Shown here in pieces: positions 28,499 to 37,521 of a DNA stretch of 64,000 nt. The DNA lies in NCBI RefSeq assembly GCF_003952165.1, contig NZ_RXFT01000012.1, positions 62,001 through 126,000 of the forward strand, written 5' to 3'. The notes under the pieces are model-generated. The model saw nothing but the letters and a program-made list of their open reading frames with translations. It did no database searches and was not told the DNA's origin. The stretch is from Variovorax guangxiensis. GTDB taxonomy: Bacteria > Pseudomonadota > Gammaproteobacteria > Burkholderiales > Burkholderiaceae_C. Position 1 is the first letter of the stretch. Every line of letters begins with the position of its first letter. A program made the position numbers and the translations under genes.

Positions 28499-31030
28499 AT
28501 GAGACTTTCGATCCGTCGCGGCGTCGTGCCGCCGTCGTTGCTCGCGCTCGCCGCCGCCGCGCTCACCGCCTGCGGTGGCGGTGGCGGAGGCAACGGCTTC
28601 GTGTTCTTCCCGTCCTCGCCATCCACGCCGACGAATCCGCCGGCCGAGGCCACCTACAAGGCCGAGATCCGCCGCACGTCCATGGGCGTGCCGCACATCA
28701 AGGCCGACAGCTGGCCGGGCGTTGGCTATGGCTACGGCTACGCGCAGGCGGAGGACGACCTGTGCACCATGGCCGACTCGTTCCTCACCTACCGCGGCGA
28801 GCGCTCGCAGTATTTCGGCGCCGACGCGAAGCTGGTGGCCAGCAGCACCATCGGCCTGCCGAAGAACATCGACTCCGACTTCTTCCACCGGCATGTCATC
28901 TCGGCCGACGTGCTGCAGAAGATGATCGACGCCCAGCCCGACAACCTGAAGAAGCTCGTCGTCGGCTTCGCGGCCGGCTACAACCGCTACGTGCGCGAGG
29001 TGAAGGTCGGCGGCACGGCCCATGCGGCCTGCCGCAACGAAGCGTGGGTGCAGCCCATCACCGCCGAGGACATCTACCGCCGCATGTACGCGGCGAACCT
29101 CGCGGGCGGCTACAGCAACTTCCTCGCGAACATCGCCAACGCGACGGCGCCTGCCGTGGTTGCGCCTACCAAGGTGTCGGCGCATCGTCCCGCCCACAGG
29201 AAGGCGGCGACGCAGATGGCGGCACTGAAGCTCGAGGAGCCCGAACTGCAGGTGGGCGGCCATGAGGGCGTGGGTAGCAACATGATCGGCTTCGGCACTG
29301 CCGCCACCGGCGATTCGAGCCCGCTGCTCTTCGGCAACCCGCACTGGTACTGGCGCGGGCCCGATCGCTTCTACCAGGCGCAGCTCACCATTCCGGGCGA
29401 GCTGAACATCAGCGGCACCTCGTTCCTCGGCATTCCGGTGATCCTCATCGGCTTCAACGACAACATCGCGTGGAGCCACACCGTGTCGACTGCGCGGCGT
29501 TTCGGCTTCTTCCAGCTGAAGCTCGCAGCGGGCGACACCACCAGCTACATGCGCGACGGCGCCGCGGTGAGGATGCAGCCTTCCACCATCACCGTGAAGG
29601 TGAAGGCCACCGACGGCGCGATGACGCAGGTCACGCGCACGCTCTACAAGAGCGAATACGGCCCGATGGTCAACCTGGCCCCGATGAACTCGGCACTGGC
29701 CTGGAGCCAGACCACCGCGCTCGCGATGCGCGACATCAACGGCGAGAACTTCCGCACCTTCCGCAACTGGCTGCGCTGGAACCAAGCGAAGTCGCTCGAC
29801 GAGTTCATCGCTATCCAGCGCGAAGAAACCGCGATTCCGTGGGTCAATACCGTCGCCGTGGGCCGTGGCAGCGCCAAGGCCTGGTACGCCGACATCGGCG
29901 CGGTGCCCAACGTGTCGCCCGCGCAGGTCACCGACTGCACCACCCCGGCGGGCGCGTCGATGCAGGCCGTGCTGCCGCGCGTGCCGATCTTCGACGGCTC
30001 GCGCAGCGCCTGCGACTGGCAGACCGATGCCGACTCGGCGCAGAAGGGCGCCATCGCCGCATCGCGCATGCCCAGCCTGCTGCGCGACGACTACGTGGCG
30101 AACATGAACGACAGCTACTGGCTCGCCAACCCGAAGGCGCCGATGACCGGCTTCCCGCCCATCATGGGCCCGGCCGGCTCCGACCCCGTGAGTTTCCGCA
30201 CCCGCATGGGCAACGTGCTGGCGCAGGGACGCATCGACGGCTCCGACAGCTACGGCGCGAAGGGCGCGACGCCCGACACCGTCAAGCGCATGGTGCTCAA
30301 TAGCCGCGTGCTGACGGCGGAGCTGTTCAAGGCCGACGTGCTGCCGATCGTGTGCGACGGCACGCCCATCGCGGTGACCAAGGACCCGCTGACCACCGAG
30401 GCCATCGGCCCGAGCGTGGATGTGGGCGCTGCATGTACCGCGCTCACGGCATGGGACGGCACGGGCGTGACCGGCGCGAAGGGGGCGCACCTGTGGGACG
30501 AGTTCTGGAATCGCGCTTCGCAGATTCCCGCAGCTTCGCTCTACACCGTGCCCTTCGATCCGGCAGACCCGATCCATACGCCGCGCGGCCTCAACAGTGC
30601 CGCCAGCACCCAGCTTCGCGAGGCCTTCGGAGCCGCAGTGGCACGCGTGCAGGCCAGCGGCTACGCAGTGGATGCCCCACGCGGCGACTACCTGTTCGCC
30701 ACGCGCGGCGGCAAGAAGATCCCGCTGTACGGCGGCTGCGGCGGGCCGGGCTACTTCACCATCGCCTGCTCGGAGAACCGGCTCGACAAGGGCGGCTACG
30801 CCATGGACGGCAACCCGAACGGCAACAGCTACATGCAGGTCGTGCGTTTCCCCGACGGCGGCGTGGAAGCCCACACCTTCCTGACCTTCTCGCTCTCGGA
30901 CGACCCGGCCTCGGCGCACAACGGCGACTACACGCGCGCCTACAGCGAGGGCAAGTGGCTCAAGGTGCCTTTCTCCGAACCGGAGATCAAGGCCGACGCG
31001 AACTACACCAGCAAGTCGATCGCCGAGTGA
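28499..31030 (+). CDS. Penicillin-acylase-family (Ntn hydrolase) lipoprotein 1
   Basis: An 843-residue lipoprotein with lipobox LTAC (Cys25), a Gly-rich linker and then the penicillin/acyl-homoserine-lactone acylase fold. YKAEIRRTSMGVPHIKADSW and GYGYGYAQAEDDLCTM open the alpha chain. The autoproteolysis site is EGVGSNMIGFG, giving Ser260 as the N-terminal nucleophile of the beta chain. Family residues follow: FGNPHWYWRGPDRFYQ and GIPVILIGFNDNIAWSHT. Such enzymes hydrolyse amides, including quorum-sensing acyl-homoserine lactones and aculeacin; the real substrate is unknown. It is anchored outside the inner membrane. A close paralogue follows directly. Confidence 0.88.
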   Translation: MRLSIRRGVVPPSLLALAAAALTACGGGGGGNGFVFFPSSPSTPTNPPAEATYKAEIRRTSMGVPHIKADSWPGVGYGYGYAQAEDDLCTMADSFLTYRGERSQYFGADAKLVASSTIGLPKNIDSDFFHRHVISADVLQKMIDAQPDNLKKLVVGFAAGYNRYVREVKVGGTAHAACRNEAWVQPITAEDIYRRMYAANLAGGYSNFLANIANATAPAVVAPTKVSAHRPAHRKAATQMAALKLEEPELQVGGHEGVGSNMIGFGTAATGDSSPLLFGNPHWYWRGPDRFYQAQLTIPGELNISGTSFLGIPVILIGFNDNIAWSHTVSTARRFGFFQLKLAAGDTTSYMRDGAAVRMQPSTITVKVKATDGAMTQVTRTLYKSEYGPMVNLAPMNSALAWSQTTALAMRDINGENFRTFRNWLRWNQAKSLDEFIAIQREETAIPWVNTVAVGRGSAKAWYADIGAVPNVSPAQVTDCTTPAGASMQAVLPRVPIFDGSRSACDWQTDADSAQKGAIAASRMPSLLRDDYVANMNDSYWLANPKAPMTGFPPIMGPAGSDPVSFRTRMGNVLAQGRIDGSDSYGAKGATPDTVKRMVLNSRVLTAELFKADVLPIVCDGTPIAVTKDPLTTEAIGPSVDVGAACTALTAWDGTGVTGAKGAHLWDEFWNRASQIPAASLYTVPFDPADPIHTPRGLNSAASTQLREAFGAAVARVQASGYAVDAPRGDYLFATRGGKKIPLYGGCGGPGYFTIACSENRLDKGGYAMDGNPNGNSYMQVVRFPDGGVEAHTFLTFSLSDDPASAHNGDYTRAYSEGKWLKVPFSEPEIKADANYTSKSIAE

Positions 31031-31182
31031 TCGGCGCCCGGCAATCCTGTCGGGCAGTGAAAAAATGAAAAAAGCGCGTGCGGGGCGCGCCGTCTGCCGC
31101 TGGCCGTAAGATCGGCGGCGAACGCGCCACGCACGCTCAGGGCTTACGCAGCTGCGCTCCTCATCCAACAGGAACACACTGC

Positions 31183-33666
31183 ATGCGCCCAAAACTCAGA
31201 GGCGGCCTCCGGCCGCTTTTTCTCTTGCCGGTTGCCATGGCCCTTGCGGCCTGTTCAGGCATTTCGAGCCGGTCTTCGACTTCTCAGTTCGATGCCTCGG
31301 CACGAGTGGAGCCCTCCAGTCCCGAGGCACGCTCTGCGGGCTACCAGGCCGAGATCCGCCGCACCGCCATGGGCGTGCCGCACATCAAGGCCCGCGACTG
31401 GGCCGGCGCGGGCTATGGCTACGGCTACGCACAGGCCCAGGACAACCTTTGCACCATGGCCGACGGCTTTCTCACCTACCGCGGCGAGCGCTCCGAGTTC
31501 TTCGGGGCGCAGGCGAAGCCGCCAGCCAGCAGCACCATCGGCAAGCCCGCGAACATCGATTCGGACTTCTTCCATCGCCACGTGATCACGGACGAAGTGA
31601 TCGACGCCATGGACCGCGCGCAGCCCGCGGCCATCCGGGGCATGGTCGAAGGCTTCGCCGCCGGCTACAACCGATACGTGCGCGACCTGAAGAGCGGTGC
31701 CGTGGACAAGGGCAATGCCCACGCGGCCTGCCGCAACGAAGCGTGGGTGCGGCCGGTGAGCGCCACCGACATCTTCCGCCGCATGTACGCCACCAACCTC
31801 GCGGCGGGCTACAGCAACTTTCTCTCGAACATCGCGAACGCGGCACCGCCCGGCGCCGGGGTGTCGTCGCCCGGGGCGAGCGACGCGCAGCCGATGGCGC
31901 TCCAGGTCGGCGGCACGGCGGGCGTGGGCAGCAACATGATCGGCTTCGGCACGGCCGCCACCGGCGATTCGAGCCCGCTGCTCTTCGGCAACCCGCACTG
32001 GTACTGGCGCGGGCCTGACCGCTTCTATCAGGCGCAGCTCACCATTCCGGGGCAGCTCGACGCGAGCGGCACCTCCTTCCTCGGCGTGCCGGTGCTGCTG
32101 ATCGGCTTCAACAACGACATCGCGTGGAGCCACACCGTGTCGGCGGCGCGGCGCTTCGGCCTGTATCAACTCGCGCTCGTGCCCGGCGACGCCACCAGCT
32201 ATCTGCGCGACGGCAAGCCCGTGAAGATGCAGGCCCGTGCCATCACTGTGAAGGTGAAGCGGGCCTCGGGCCGTGTCGAGCCGGTGACGCGCACGCTCTA
32301 CGCCTCGGAATACGGCCCGCTCGTGAACCTGGGCGCAATCAATCCGGCGCTGGCCTGGAATCAGTCCGCTGCCTTCGCCATTCGCGACATCAACGCCGAC
32401 AACTTCCGCACCTTCCGCACCTGGCTGCGCTGGGCGCAGGCGAAGTCGCTCGACGAGCTCATCGCCATTCAGCGCGAAGAAGCTTCGATCCCCTGGGTCA
32501 ACACCGTGGCCGTGGGCCGCGGCAGCGCCAAGGCCTGGTACAGCGACATCGGCGCAGTGCCCAACGTTTCGCCCGAGCAGGTGGCAAGCTGCACCACGCC
32601 GGCCGGCAAGGCGATGGCGTCCGTGCTGCCGCGCGTGCCCGTGTTCGACGGCTCGCGCAGTGCCTGCGACTGGCAGACCGATGCCGATTCGGTGCAGAAG
32701 GGTGCCATTGGCGCCTCGCGCATGCCGAACCTGCTGCGCGACGACTACGTCGCCAACATGAACGACAGCTACTGGCTCGCCAACCCGACGGCGCCGCTCA
32801 CGGGCTACCCGGCCATCTTCGGACCGACCGGCAGCGACGCGCAGAGCTTCCGGACGCGGCTCGGTCACCTCATCGCGCAGGGCACGGCCAAGGGCGCGAC
32901 GGTCCAAGCAGTCGAGCGCGCGACGCTCGACAGCCGCGCCTACACCGCCGAGCTGTTCAAGGCCCCCGCGCTGGAGATGGTGTGCGGCGTGCCCCGCATC
33001 GAAGTGAAGGGTGACGCGCAGACCGGAGAGTCGTTCTCGCCGCCGCGCGGTGTCGATACCGGTCCCGCCTGCGAGGTGCTGAAGGCATGGAACAACACCG
33101 GCGTGGCCTCCGCGCGCGGCGCCCACGTATGGGACGAGTTCTGGGCACGCGTCGTGCGCCTGCCTGCCGACAAGCTCTATGCCGTGCCCTTCAGCGCGAA
33201 CGACCCCATCGGCACGCCACGCGGCCTCAAGGCCTCGGCCGCCGACGACTTGCGCCAGGCCTTCGGCGCGGCCGTGCTGCGCGTGCAGGCCAGCGGCTAC
33301 GCGCTCGACGCGCCGCGCGGCGAAGCTCTTTTCGTGACGCGCAACGGCCGCAAGGTGCCGCTGTACGGCGGCTGCGACACCCAGGGCTACTTCACCGTCA
33401 TGTGCTCGGAGAACCCGCTCGACAAGGGCGGCTACACCATGGACGGCGACCCCAACGGCAACAGCTACATGCAGATCGTGCGGTTCCCCGCCGGCGGCGT
33501 CGAGGCCCACACCTTGCTGAGCTTCTCGCTGTCGGACGACCCGGCCTCGCCGCACAACGGCGACTACACGCGGGCCTACAGCGCCGGACAGTGGCTGCGC
33601 CTGCCGTTCTCCGAGTCGGAGATCAAGGCCGATGCTGCCTATAGCAGCGTGACCATTCGCGAGTGA
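31183..33666 (+). CDS. Penicillin-acylase-family (Ntn hydrolase) lipoprotein 2
   Basis: An 827-residue paralogue of the preceding protein, similar along its whole length (very high identity in blocks such as IPWVNTVAVGRGSAKAWY). It has its own lipobox LAAC (Cys24). The chain junction AGVGSNMIGFG gives Ser250 as nucleophile. ATG 31183 has AGGAA at a good distance; the frame is open upstream from 31078 but that extension lacks a signal. The two genes differ most in the linker before the nucleophile, where copy 1 has a Lys/Ala-rich insert and copy 2 a shorter Pro/Gly one, suggesting relaxed constraint in the processed spacer. Confidence 0.88.
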   Translation: MRPKLRGGLRPLFLLPVAMALAACSGISSRSSTSQFDASARVEPSSPEARSAGYQAEIRRTAMGVPHIKARDWAGAGYGYGYAQAQDNLCTMADGFLTYRGERSEFFGAQAKPPASSTIGKPANIDSDFFHRHVITDEVIDAMDRAQPAAIRGMVEGFAAGYNRYVRDLKSGAVDKGNAHAACRNEAWVRPVSATDIFRRMYATNLAAGYSNFLSNIANAAPPGAGVSSPGASDAQPMALQVGGTAGVGSNMIGFGTAATGDSSPLLFGNPHWYWRGPDRFYQAQLTIPGQLDASGTSFLGVPVLLIGFNNDIAWSHTVSAARRFGLYQLALVPGDATSYLRDGKPVKMQARAITVKVKRASGRVEPVTRTLYASEYGPLVNLGAINPALAWNQSAAFAIRDINADNFRTFRTWLRWAQAKSLDELIAIQREEASIPWVNTVAVGRGSAKAWYSDIGAVPNVSPEQVASCTTPAGKAMASVLPRVPVFDGSRSACDWQTDADSVQKGAIGASRMPNLLRDDYVANMNDSYWLANPTAPLTGYPAIFGPTGSDAQSFRTRLGHLIAQGTAKGATVQAVERATLDSRAYTAELFKAPALEMVCGVPRIEVKGDAQTGESFSPPRGVDTGPACEVLKAWNNTGVASARGAHVWDEFWARVVRLPADKLYAVPFSANDPIGTPRGLKASAADDLRQAFGAAVLRVQASGYALDAPRGEALFVTRNGRKVPLYGGCDTQGYFTVMCSENPLDKGGYTMDGDPNGNSYMQIVRFPAGGVEAHTLLSFSLSDDPASPHNGDYTRAYSAGQWLRLPFSESEIKADAAYSSVTIRE

Positions 33667-33693
33667 GGGCGAGCGCGAAGCGGCTGCACTTCA

Positions 33694-34938
33694 TCAGCGC
33701 CGCTTCGCCAGCCAGTTCCACGCGGCACCCGCGGCCATCAGCACGCAGGTGCCGAGGAACACGGCGCGCATGCCGATGTGCCCGCCCACGAAGCCGCCGA
33801 GCAGCGGCCCCGCCACCTGGCCCGTGTACTGCGCCGAAGTCGAGTAGCCCAGCATGTTGCCGGCCACGCGCTCGGGCACGTTGTGGCGGATCACGCTCGC
33901 GATGCACGGCAGCAGGCCGCCGAGCGACAGCCCCATCAGGAAGCGCAGCACCACCAGCTGCCAGCCCGAGGTGACGAAAGCCTGCGGCACCAGCAGCAGC
34001 GCCGACACCGCGAGGCAGCCGACGATCACGTTCCAGTGACCCACGCGATCGGCCAGCTTGCCCAGCCGCGAGGCCGAGAGGATGCTGCCCAGCGCAGCCG
34101 CCGACATCACGAGGCCGGCCATTATCGTCACGCGGTTCGGGTCTTCCACCAGCGTGGCGACGTAGACGGTGATGATCGGCTCGATCGACATGTTCGCCAG
34201 CATCAGCAGCATGCCGGTGAAGAGCATCGCGACGAGTGGGCGCTTGTCGGGTACGGCGGCCCAGCCGGTTTGCTCGGAGTTGTCGCTACCTTGCTTGCGC
34301 GCGGCAGGCGCCTTGCGCTCCTCGCGGATCAGGAAGGCCGTCGCGAGAAAGGCCACGAAGATGATCGCGCCCGCCGCGAAGAAGGTGGCGCGGATGCCGA
34401 TCAGCGGCGGCAGCGCGCCACCGACCAGCGGTCCCACGAGGTTGCCCGCCATGATGGCCGACGACATCGTGCCCAGCGCCCAGCCCGTGCGGTCCTTGGG
34501 CGTCTGGGTGGCCACCAGCACCATCGAGCCCGAGGCGTAGCCGCCCAGCAGCCCCGCCAGCAGCCGAAGGCCCACCAGCTGCCACACATTGCCCGCGACG
34601 CCGATCAGCGCCATTGCAACCGCCATGCCCAGGCTCGCGCGGATCAGCATCGGCTTGCGCCCGTAGCGGTCGGCCAGCCGGCCCCACAGCGGCGCCACCA
34701 GCGCGGCGCTCAGGAAGGTGGCGCCGTACGCCGCGCCCGACCACTGGACGATGGCCGCGTGGTCCTTTACGCCAAGCTGCTCGACGTACAGCGGCAGGAA
34801 GGGCAGCAGCAGCGTCATCGCGATGATGGTCGTGAAGGAGCCGAACATGCAGACGGCGAGGTTGCGCTGCCAGTGGAGATTGGCGCCCTGCTCGGCGGAA
34901 GGGGCGGTCGTTGTTGCGGTTGTCGTCGGTTGCGTCAT
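33694..34938 (-). CDS. Major facilitator superfamily drug-efflux-type transporter
   Basis: A 414-residue twelve-helix transporter of the DHA1 type. The loop 2-3 motif reads APLWGRLADRYGRKPMLIRA, and GYASGSMVLVATQTPKDRTG and GNLVGPLVGGALPPLIG fit multidrug or tetracycline-like exporters (motif C region in helix 5). The N-terminus is Thr-rich (MTQPTTTATTTA) before the first helix. It is convergent with the acylase genes and divergent from the GlxA-type regulator gene 171 bases away. The ribosome-binding site is weak. Substrate not readable. Confidence 0.85.
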   Translation of the reverse strand: MTQPTTTATTTAPSAEQGANLHWQRNLAVCMFGSFTTIIAMTLLLPFLPLYVEQLGVKDHAAIVQWSGAAYGATFLSAALVAPLWGRLADRYGRKPMLIRASLGMAVAMALIGVAGNVWQLVGLRLLAGLLGGYASGSMVLVATQTPKDRTGWALGTMSSAIMAGNLVGPLVGGALPPLIGIRATFFAAGAIIFVAFLATAFLIREERKAPAARKQGSDNSEQTGWAAVPDKRPLVAMLFTGMLLMLANMSIEPIITVYVATLVEDPNRVTIMAGLVMSAAALGSILSASRLGKLADRVGHWNVIVGCLAVSALLLVPQAFVTSGWQLVVLRFLMGLSLGGLLPCIASVIRHNVPERVAGNMLGYSTSAQYTGQVAGPLLGGFVGGHIGMRAVFLGTCVLMAAGAAWNWLAKRR

Positions 34939-35092
34939 GGGGAACACCCATTGTGGGACGACGCATGCGCGATGGCGCTTGCCGATTGGCGGCGGCGGCC
35001 ATCGCAGCGAGGCAAGGCATGCCGCGAGCCCCTGATGCCTGCGCGGTTGGACCAGGTCGCGTAGTCTCGCGTCCTGCATCGTTCGTAAACCT

Positions 35093-35106
35093 CCTTTCAG
35101 GACATC
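35093..35106. promoter_or_regulatory. Inverted-repeat arm before the GlxA-type regulator gene
   Basis: CCTTTCAGGACATC ends three bases before the regulator's start codon. Its exact reverse complement occurs at 36065-36078, just after the gene and before the SDR gene. A regulator bound here would block ribosome access or transcription of its own gene. Confidence 0.55.
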
Positions 35107-35109
35107 GCC

Positions 35110-36057
35110 ATGAAACGCATCGGCGTGCTCGTCTTCCCCGGCTTCCAGATCCTCGACCTCGCCGCCATCGCCGCGTTCGAGCTTGCGAACATTCACGCCG
35201 GCAAGCCGGTCTACCAGGTCGAGCTCCTGTCGGAGGAGGGAGGCCTCGTGGCCAGTTCGTCGGGCGTGAGCACGGACAGCAGGCGCTTCGGCACGGCGAG
35301 GTACGACACGCTCGTGCTGAGCGGCGCGCTCTTCATCGCGCCCACCTCCGAGAAGATGTGCCGCTTCCTGCGCGCCGGGCTGCGCAATGCGCGCCGAGTG
35401 GCCAGCATCTGCACCGGCGCCTTCGGGCTGGCCGATGCGGGGCTGCTCGACGGCCGCAAGGCGACCACGCACTGGTCCTTCGCGGGCGAACTGCAGAAGC
35501 GCCATCCCGCGGTGAAGGTGCAGCCCGATCGCATCTTCATCAACGATGGGCCGGTGTGGACATCGGCCGGCATGACGGCGGGCATCGACCTCGTGCTGGC
35601 GTTGGTGGAGGAAGACCTCGGCGTGGAGGCGGCGCGCTTCGCGGCGCGCAAGCTGGTTGTCTACCACCGGCGCGCAGGCGGGCAGTCGCAGTACTCCGCG
35701 CTGCTGGAGCTGGAGCCCAAGTCCGACCGCATCCAGAAGGCGCTGGTGCATGCGCGGGCCAACCTGCGCGACACGCTGTCGGTGGAGGAACTGGCCGAGG
35801 TCGCGCACCTGAGCCCGCGCCAGTTCAGCCGTGCCTTCAAGGCGGAGACAGGCCAGTCGCCCGCGCATGCGGTGGAGAACCTGCGCGTGGAGGCGGCGCG
35901 TGCGCTGATCGACGAAGGCAGCCTCGCGCTCGGCGTGGTCGCGCGCGAAACGGGCTTCGGCGACCCCGAGCGCATGCGTCGCGCCTTCCTGCGCACGCTG
36001 GGGCAGCCGCCACAGAGCGTGCGACGCGTGGCGCGCCGGGAGGCGGCCGTGGCCTGA
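35110..36057 (+). CDS. GlxA/FtrA-type AraC regulator with DJ-1/PfpI domain
   Basis: A 315-residue regulator. Residues 1-185 form a DJ-1/PfpI-like (glutamine amidotransferase) domain: MKRIGVLVFPGFQILDLAAI and the nucleophile-elbow region VASICTGAFGLADAGLLDGR with its Cys; HWSFAGEL follows as in GlxA proteins. Residues 210-310 are an AraC domain (LSVEELAEVAHLSPRQFSRA, TGQSPAHAVENLRVEAA, VARETGFGDPERMRRAF). These regulators sense small metabolites, often nitrogenous. A 14-base inverted repeat brackets the gene, suggesting autoregulation together with control of the downstream SDR. Confidence 0.87.
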   Translation: MKRIGVLVFPGFQILDLAAIAAFELANIHAGKPVYQVELLSEEGGLVASSSGVSTDSRRFGTARYDTLVLSGALFIAPTSEKMCRFLRAGLRNARRVASICTGAFGLADAGLLDGRKATTHWSFAGELQKRHPAVKVQPDRIFINDGPVWTSAGMTAGIDLVLALVEEDLGVEAARFAARKLVVYHRRAGGQSQYSALLELEPKSDRIQKALVHARANLRDTLSVEELAEVAHLSPRQFSRAFKAETGQSPAHAVENLRVEAARALIDEGSLALGVVARETGFGDPERMRRAFLRTLGQPPQSVRRVARREAAVA

Positions 36058-36064
36058 GCGGCAA

Positions 36065-36078
36065 GATGTCCTGAAAGG
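36065..36078. promoter_or_regulatory. Inverted-repeat arm before the SDR gene
   Basis: GATGTCCTGAAAGG, the exact reverse complement of 35093-35106, eight bases after the GlxA-type gene and 87 bases before the SDR start. Its place upstream of the SDR gene suggests that one protein governs both genes. Confidence 0.55.
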
Positions 36079-36165
36079 TGGCTTATATGACATTTACGCC
36101 ATAGCCTTGCAGGAGGAGACTTCCCCACTGCCGCACACATCGATGCGGCGAAAAAGGAAAGCTCC

Positions 36166-37020
36166 ATGACTGCAACTACTACTGCTGCTGCCGCTGCTTC
36201 GGCAAATTCCCCCAAGGGCACGGCCCTCGTCACCGGCGCGTCGTCCGGCATCGGCGCCGTGTACGCGGACCGTCTCGCGCGGCGCGGCTTCGACCTGATC
36301 CTGGTCGCGCGCAACCGCGAACGCCTTGAGGCGCTGGCAGCGAAGCTGGTGCGCGAAACCGGCCGCAAGATCGAGGTTCTTCCCGCCGACCTGATGAGCC
36401 GCAAGGACATCGCGCCAGTCGAGGCCGCGCTGCGCACCCGCAGCGACATCACCATGCTGGTGAACAACGCCGGCGTCGGCGCCGCCGCGCCGCTGCTGGC
36501 CTCCGACGTCGACAAGATGGAAGAGATGATCGCGCTCAACGTGAGCGTGCTCACGCGGCTCACCTATGCGGCCGTGCCCGGCTTCGTGGAACGCGGCGCA
36601 GGCACGCTGGTGAACATCGCCTCCATCGTCGCGATCTCGCCGGAGACGCTCAACGGCGTGTACGGCGGCAGCAAGGCCTTCGTCCTCGCGTTGAGCCAGT
36701 CGCTGCAGCACGAGCTCAAGGACAAGGGCGTGCGTGTGCAGGCCGTGCTGCCAGGCGCGACGGCTACCGAGTTCTGGGGCATCGCAGGCGTGCCGATGGA
36801 ACACCTGCCCAAGGAGATCGTCATGACAGCGCAAGACATGGTCGACGCCGCCCTGGCGGGGCTCGACCAGGGCGAGCAGGTCACGATCCCCGCGCTGCCC
36901 GACCTGGCTGAGTGGGAGGCCTTCGATACGGCGCGGCGTGCGATGTCGGGGCGGTTGTCCAGCACCGCTCCCGCGGCGCGCTACCGCGTGGGCGCCGACT
37001 CCGCCGCGTCACCGGCGTGA
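36166..37020 (+). CDS. Short-chain dehydrogenase/reductase
   Basis: A 284-residue classical SDR after an Ala/Thr-rich 16-residue lead. The cofactor motif is TGASSGIG, NNAGVG marks strand 4, Ser lies in NIASIVAISPE, and the catalytic Tyr-Lys pair is in VYGGSKAF. After strand 2 come basic residues (VARNRERLEAL), favouring NADPH. The C-terminal 50 residues show no family match. AAAGGAAAG precedes ATG 36166. Substrate unknown. Confidence 0.88.
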   Translation: MTATTTAAAAASANSPKGTALVTGASSGIGAVYADRLARRGFDLILVARNRERLEALAAKLVRETGRKIEVLPADLMSRKDIAPVEAALRTRSDITMLVNNAGVGAAAPLLASDVDKMEEMIALNVSVLTRLTYAAVPGFVERGAGTLVNIASIVAISPETLNGVYGGSKAFVLALSQSLQHELKDKGVRVQAVLPGATATEFWGIAGVPMEHLPKEIVMTAQDMVDAALAGLDQGEQVTIPALPDLAEWEAFDTARRAMSGRLSSTAPAARYRVGADSAASPA

Positions 37021-37042
37021 GGTCGTACCGAGGTCTTTCAGT

Positions 37043-37297
37043 TCAGATGCGGTTGGTCCGGCGCGCGTAGAGCGCCGCCAGCGCCAGCCCCGTGGCCGCC
37101 GCGCCGCACCAGGCGAGGGCAGGGCTGCGCAGCATGCCTCGAATGCGCGCGCGGCGGCCCGGTTCGGCATGCAGGCCGCGTGCGGCACGTTCCTTGGGCG
37201 TGAGCGGCCGTGCCGCGTTCGGGTTTTCTTCGCCTTCAAGCACGGCTTGAGAGATGTCGAGCGGGGTCAGCGAGTCGTTGACGGTGGATGCGGTCAT
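37043..37297 (-). CDS. Small single-pass membrane protein, hypothetical
   Basis: An 84-residue protein: an acidic and neutral N-terminal part (MTASTVNDSLTPLDISQAVL), a basic stretch PKERAARGLHAEPGRRARI, and a C-terminal helix LAWCGAAATGLALAALYARR that should insert with the basic residues inside. AAGGAAGG precedes ATG 37297. No family is recognised. It is convergent with the SDR gene. The compositional bias and good ribosome-binding site support real coding. Confidence 0.65.
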   Translation of the reverse strand: MTASTVNDSLTPLDISQAVLEGEENPNAARPLTPKERAARGLHAEPGRRARIRGMLRSPALAWCGAAATGLALAALYARRTNRI

Positions 37298-37453
37298 GGT
37301 GGCTGGCCTTCCTTTCTCTCTTTCTGGATAGTGAATCGATCGGTGCTGCAAGCCTCCTGCATCCCGGCGCATCGGGCCTGAGGCGAAGCGCTGACATTGA
37401 AGTAGGCCAACGCCCCGGCCGCATCGCGGACTGCGGCGCCGTTTAAAATCCCG

Positions 37454-37492
37454 CCCCTCGCAATCGGGCGTCCCGGCCGGTTGCGGGGTTTT
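37454..37492 (+). promoter_or_regulatory. Terminator-like hairpin in the leader of the second BMP gene
   Basis: CCC-T-CGCAA (from 37455) pairs with TTGCGGGG (37481-37488), followed by TTTT, with GGGC-GTCCC as a possible inner stem. An intrinsic-terminator-like fold 30 bases before a start codon suggests attenuation or the end of an unseen upstream transcript. An upstream TTAAAAT (37443-37449) could be a -10 box. It does not resemble a purine riboswitch. Confidence 0.4.
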
Positions 37493-37521
37493 GCATCTCC
37501 GGGGCCATGTAGAGGAACACC

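Noticed and set aside
31031-31182. Terminator between the two acylase genes
   Set aside because: A GCCCGGCA/TGTCGGGC stem exists, but it is followed by A-rich rather than T-rich sequence on the plus strand and the genes are likely cotranscribed.
28484-31192. A 900-codon minus-strand open frame opposite the first acylase gene (and a similar one opposite the second)
   Set aside because: Antisense shadows of strongly biased coding sequence; no recognisable domain, no ribosome-binding site, and the sense genes are certain.
37441-37520. Purine riboswitch in the BMP leader
   Set aside because: The conserved purine-aptamer junction sequences and three-way stem arrangement are not visible; only a simple hairpin is present.
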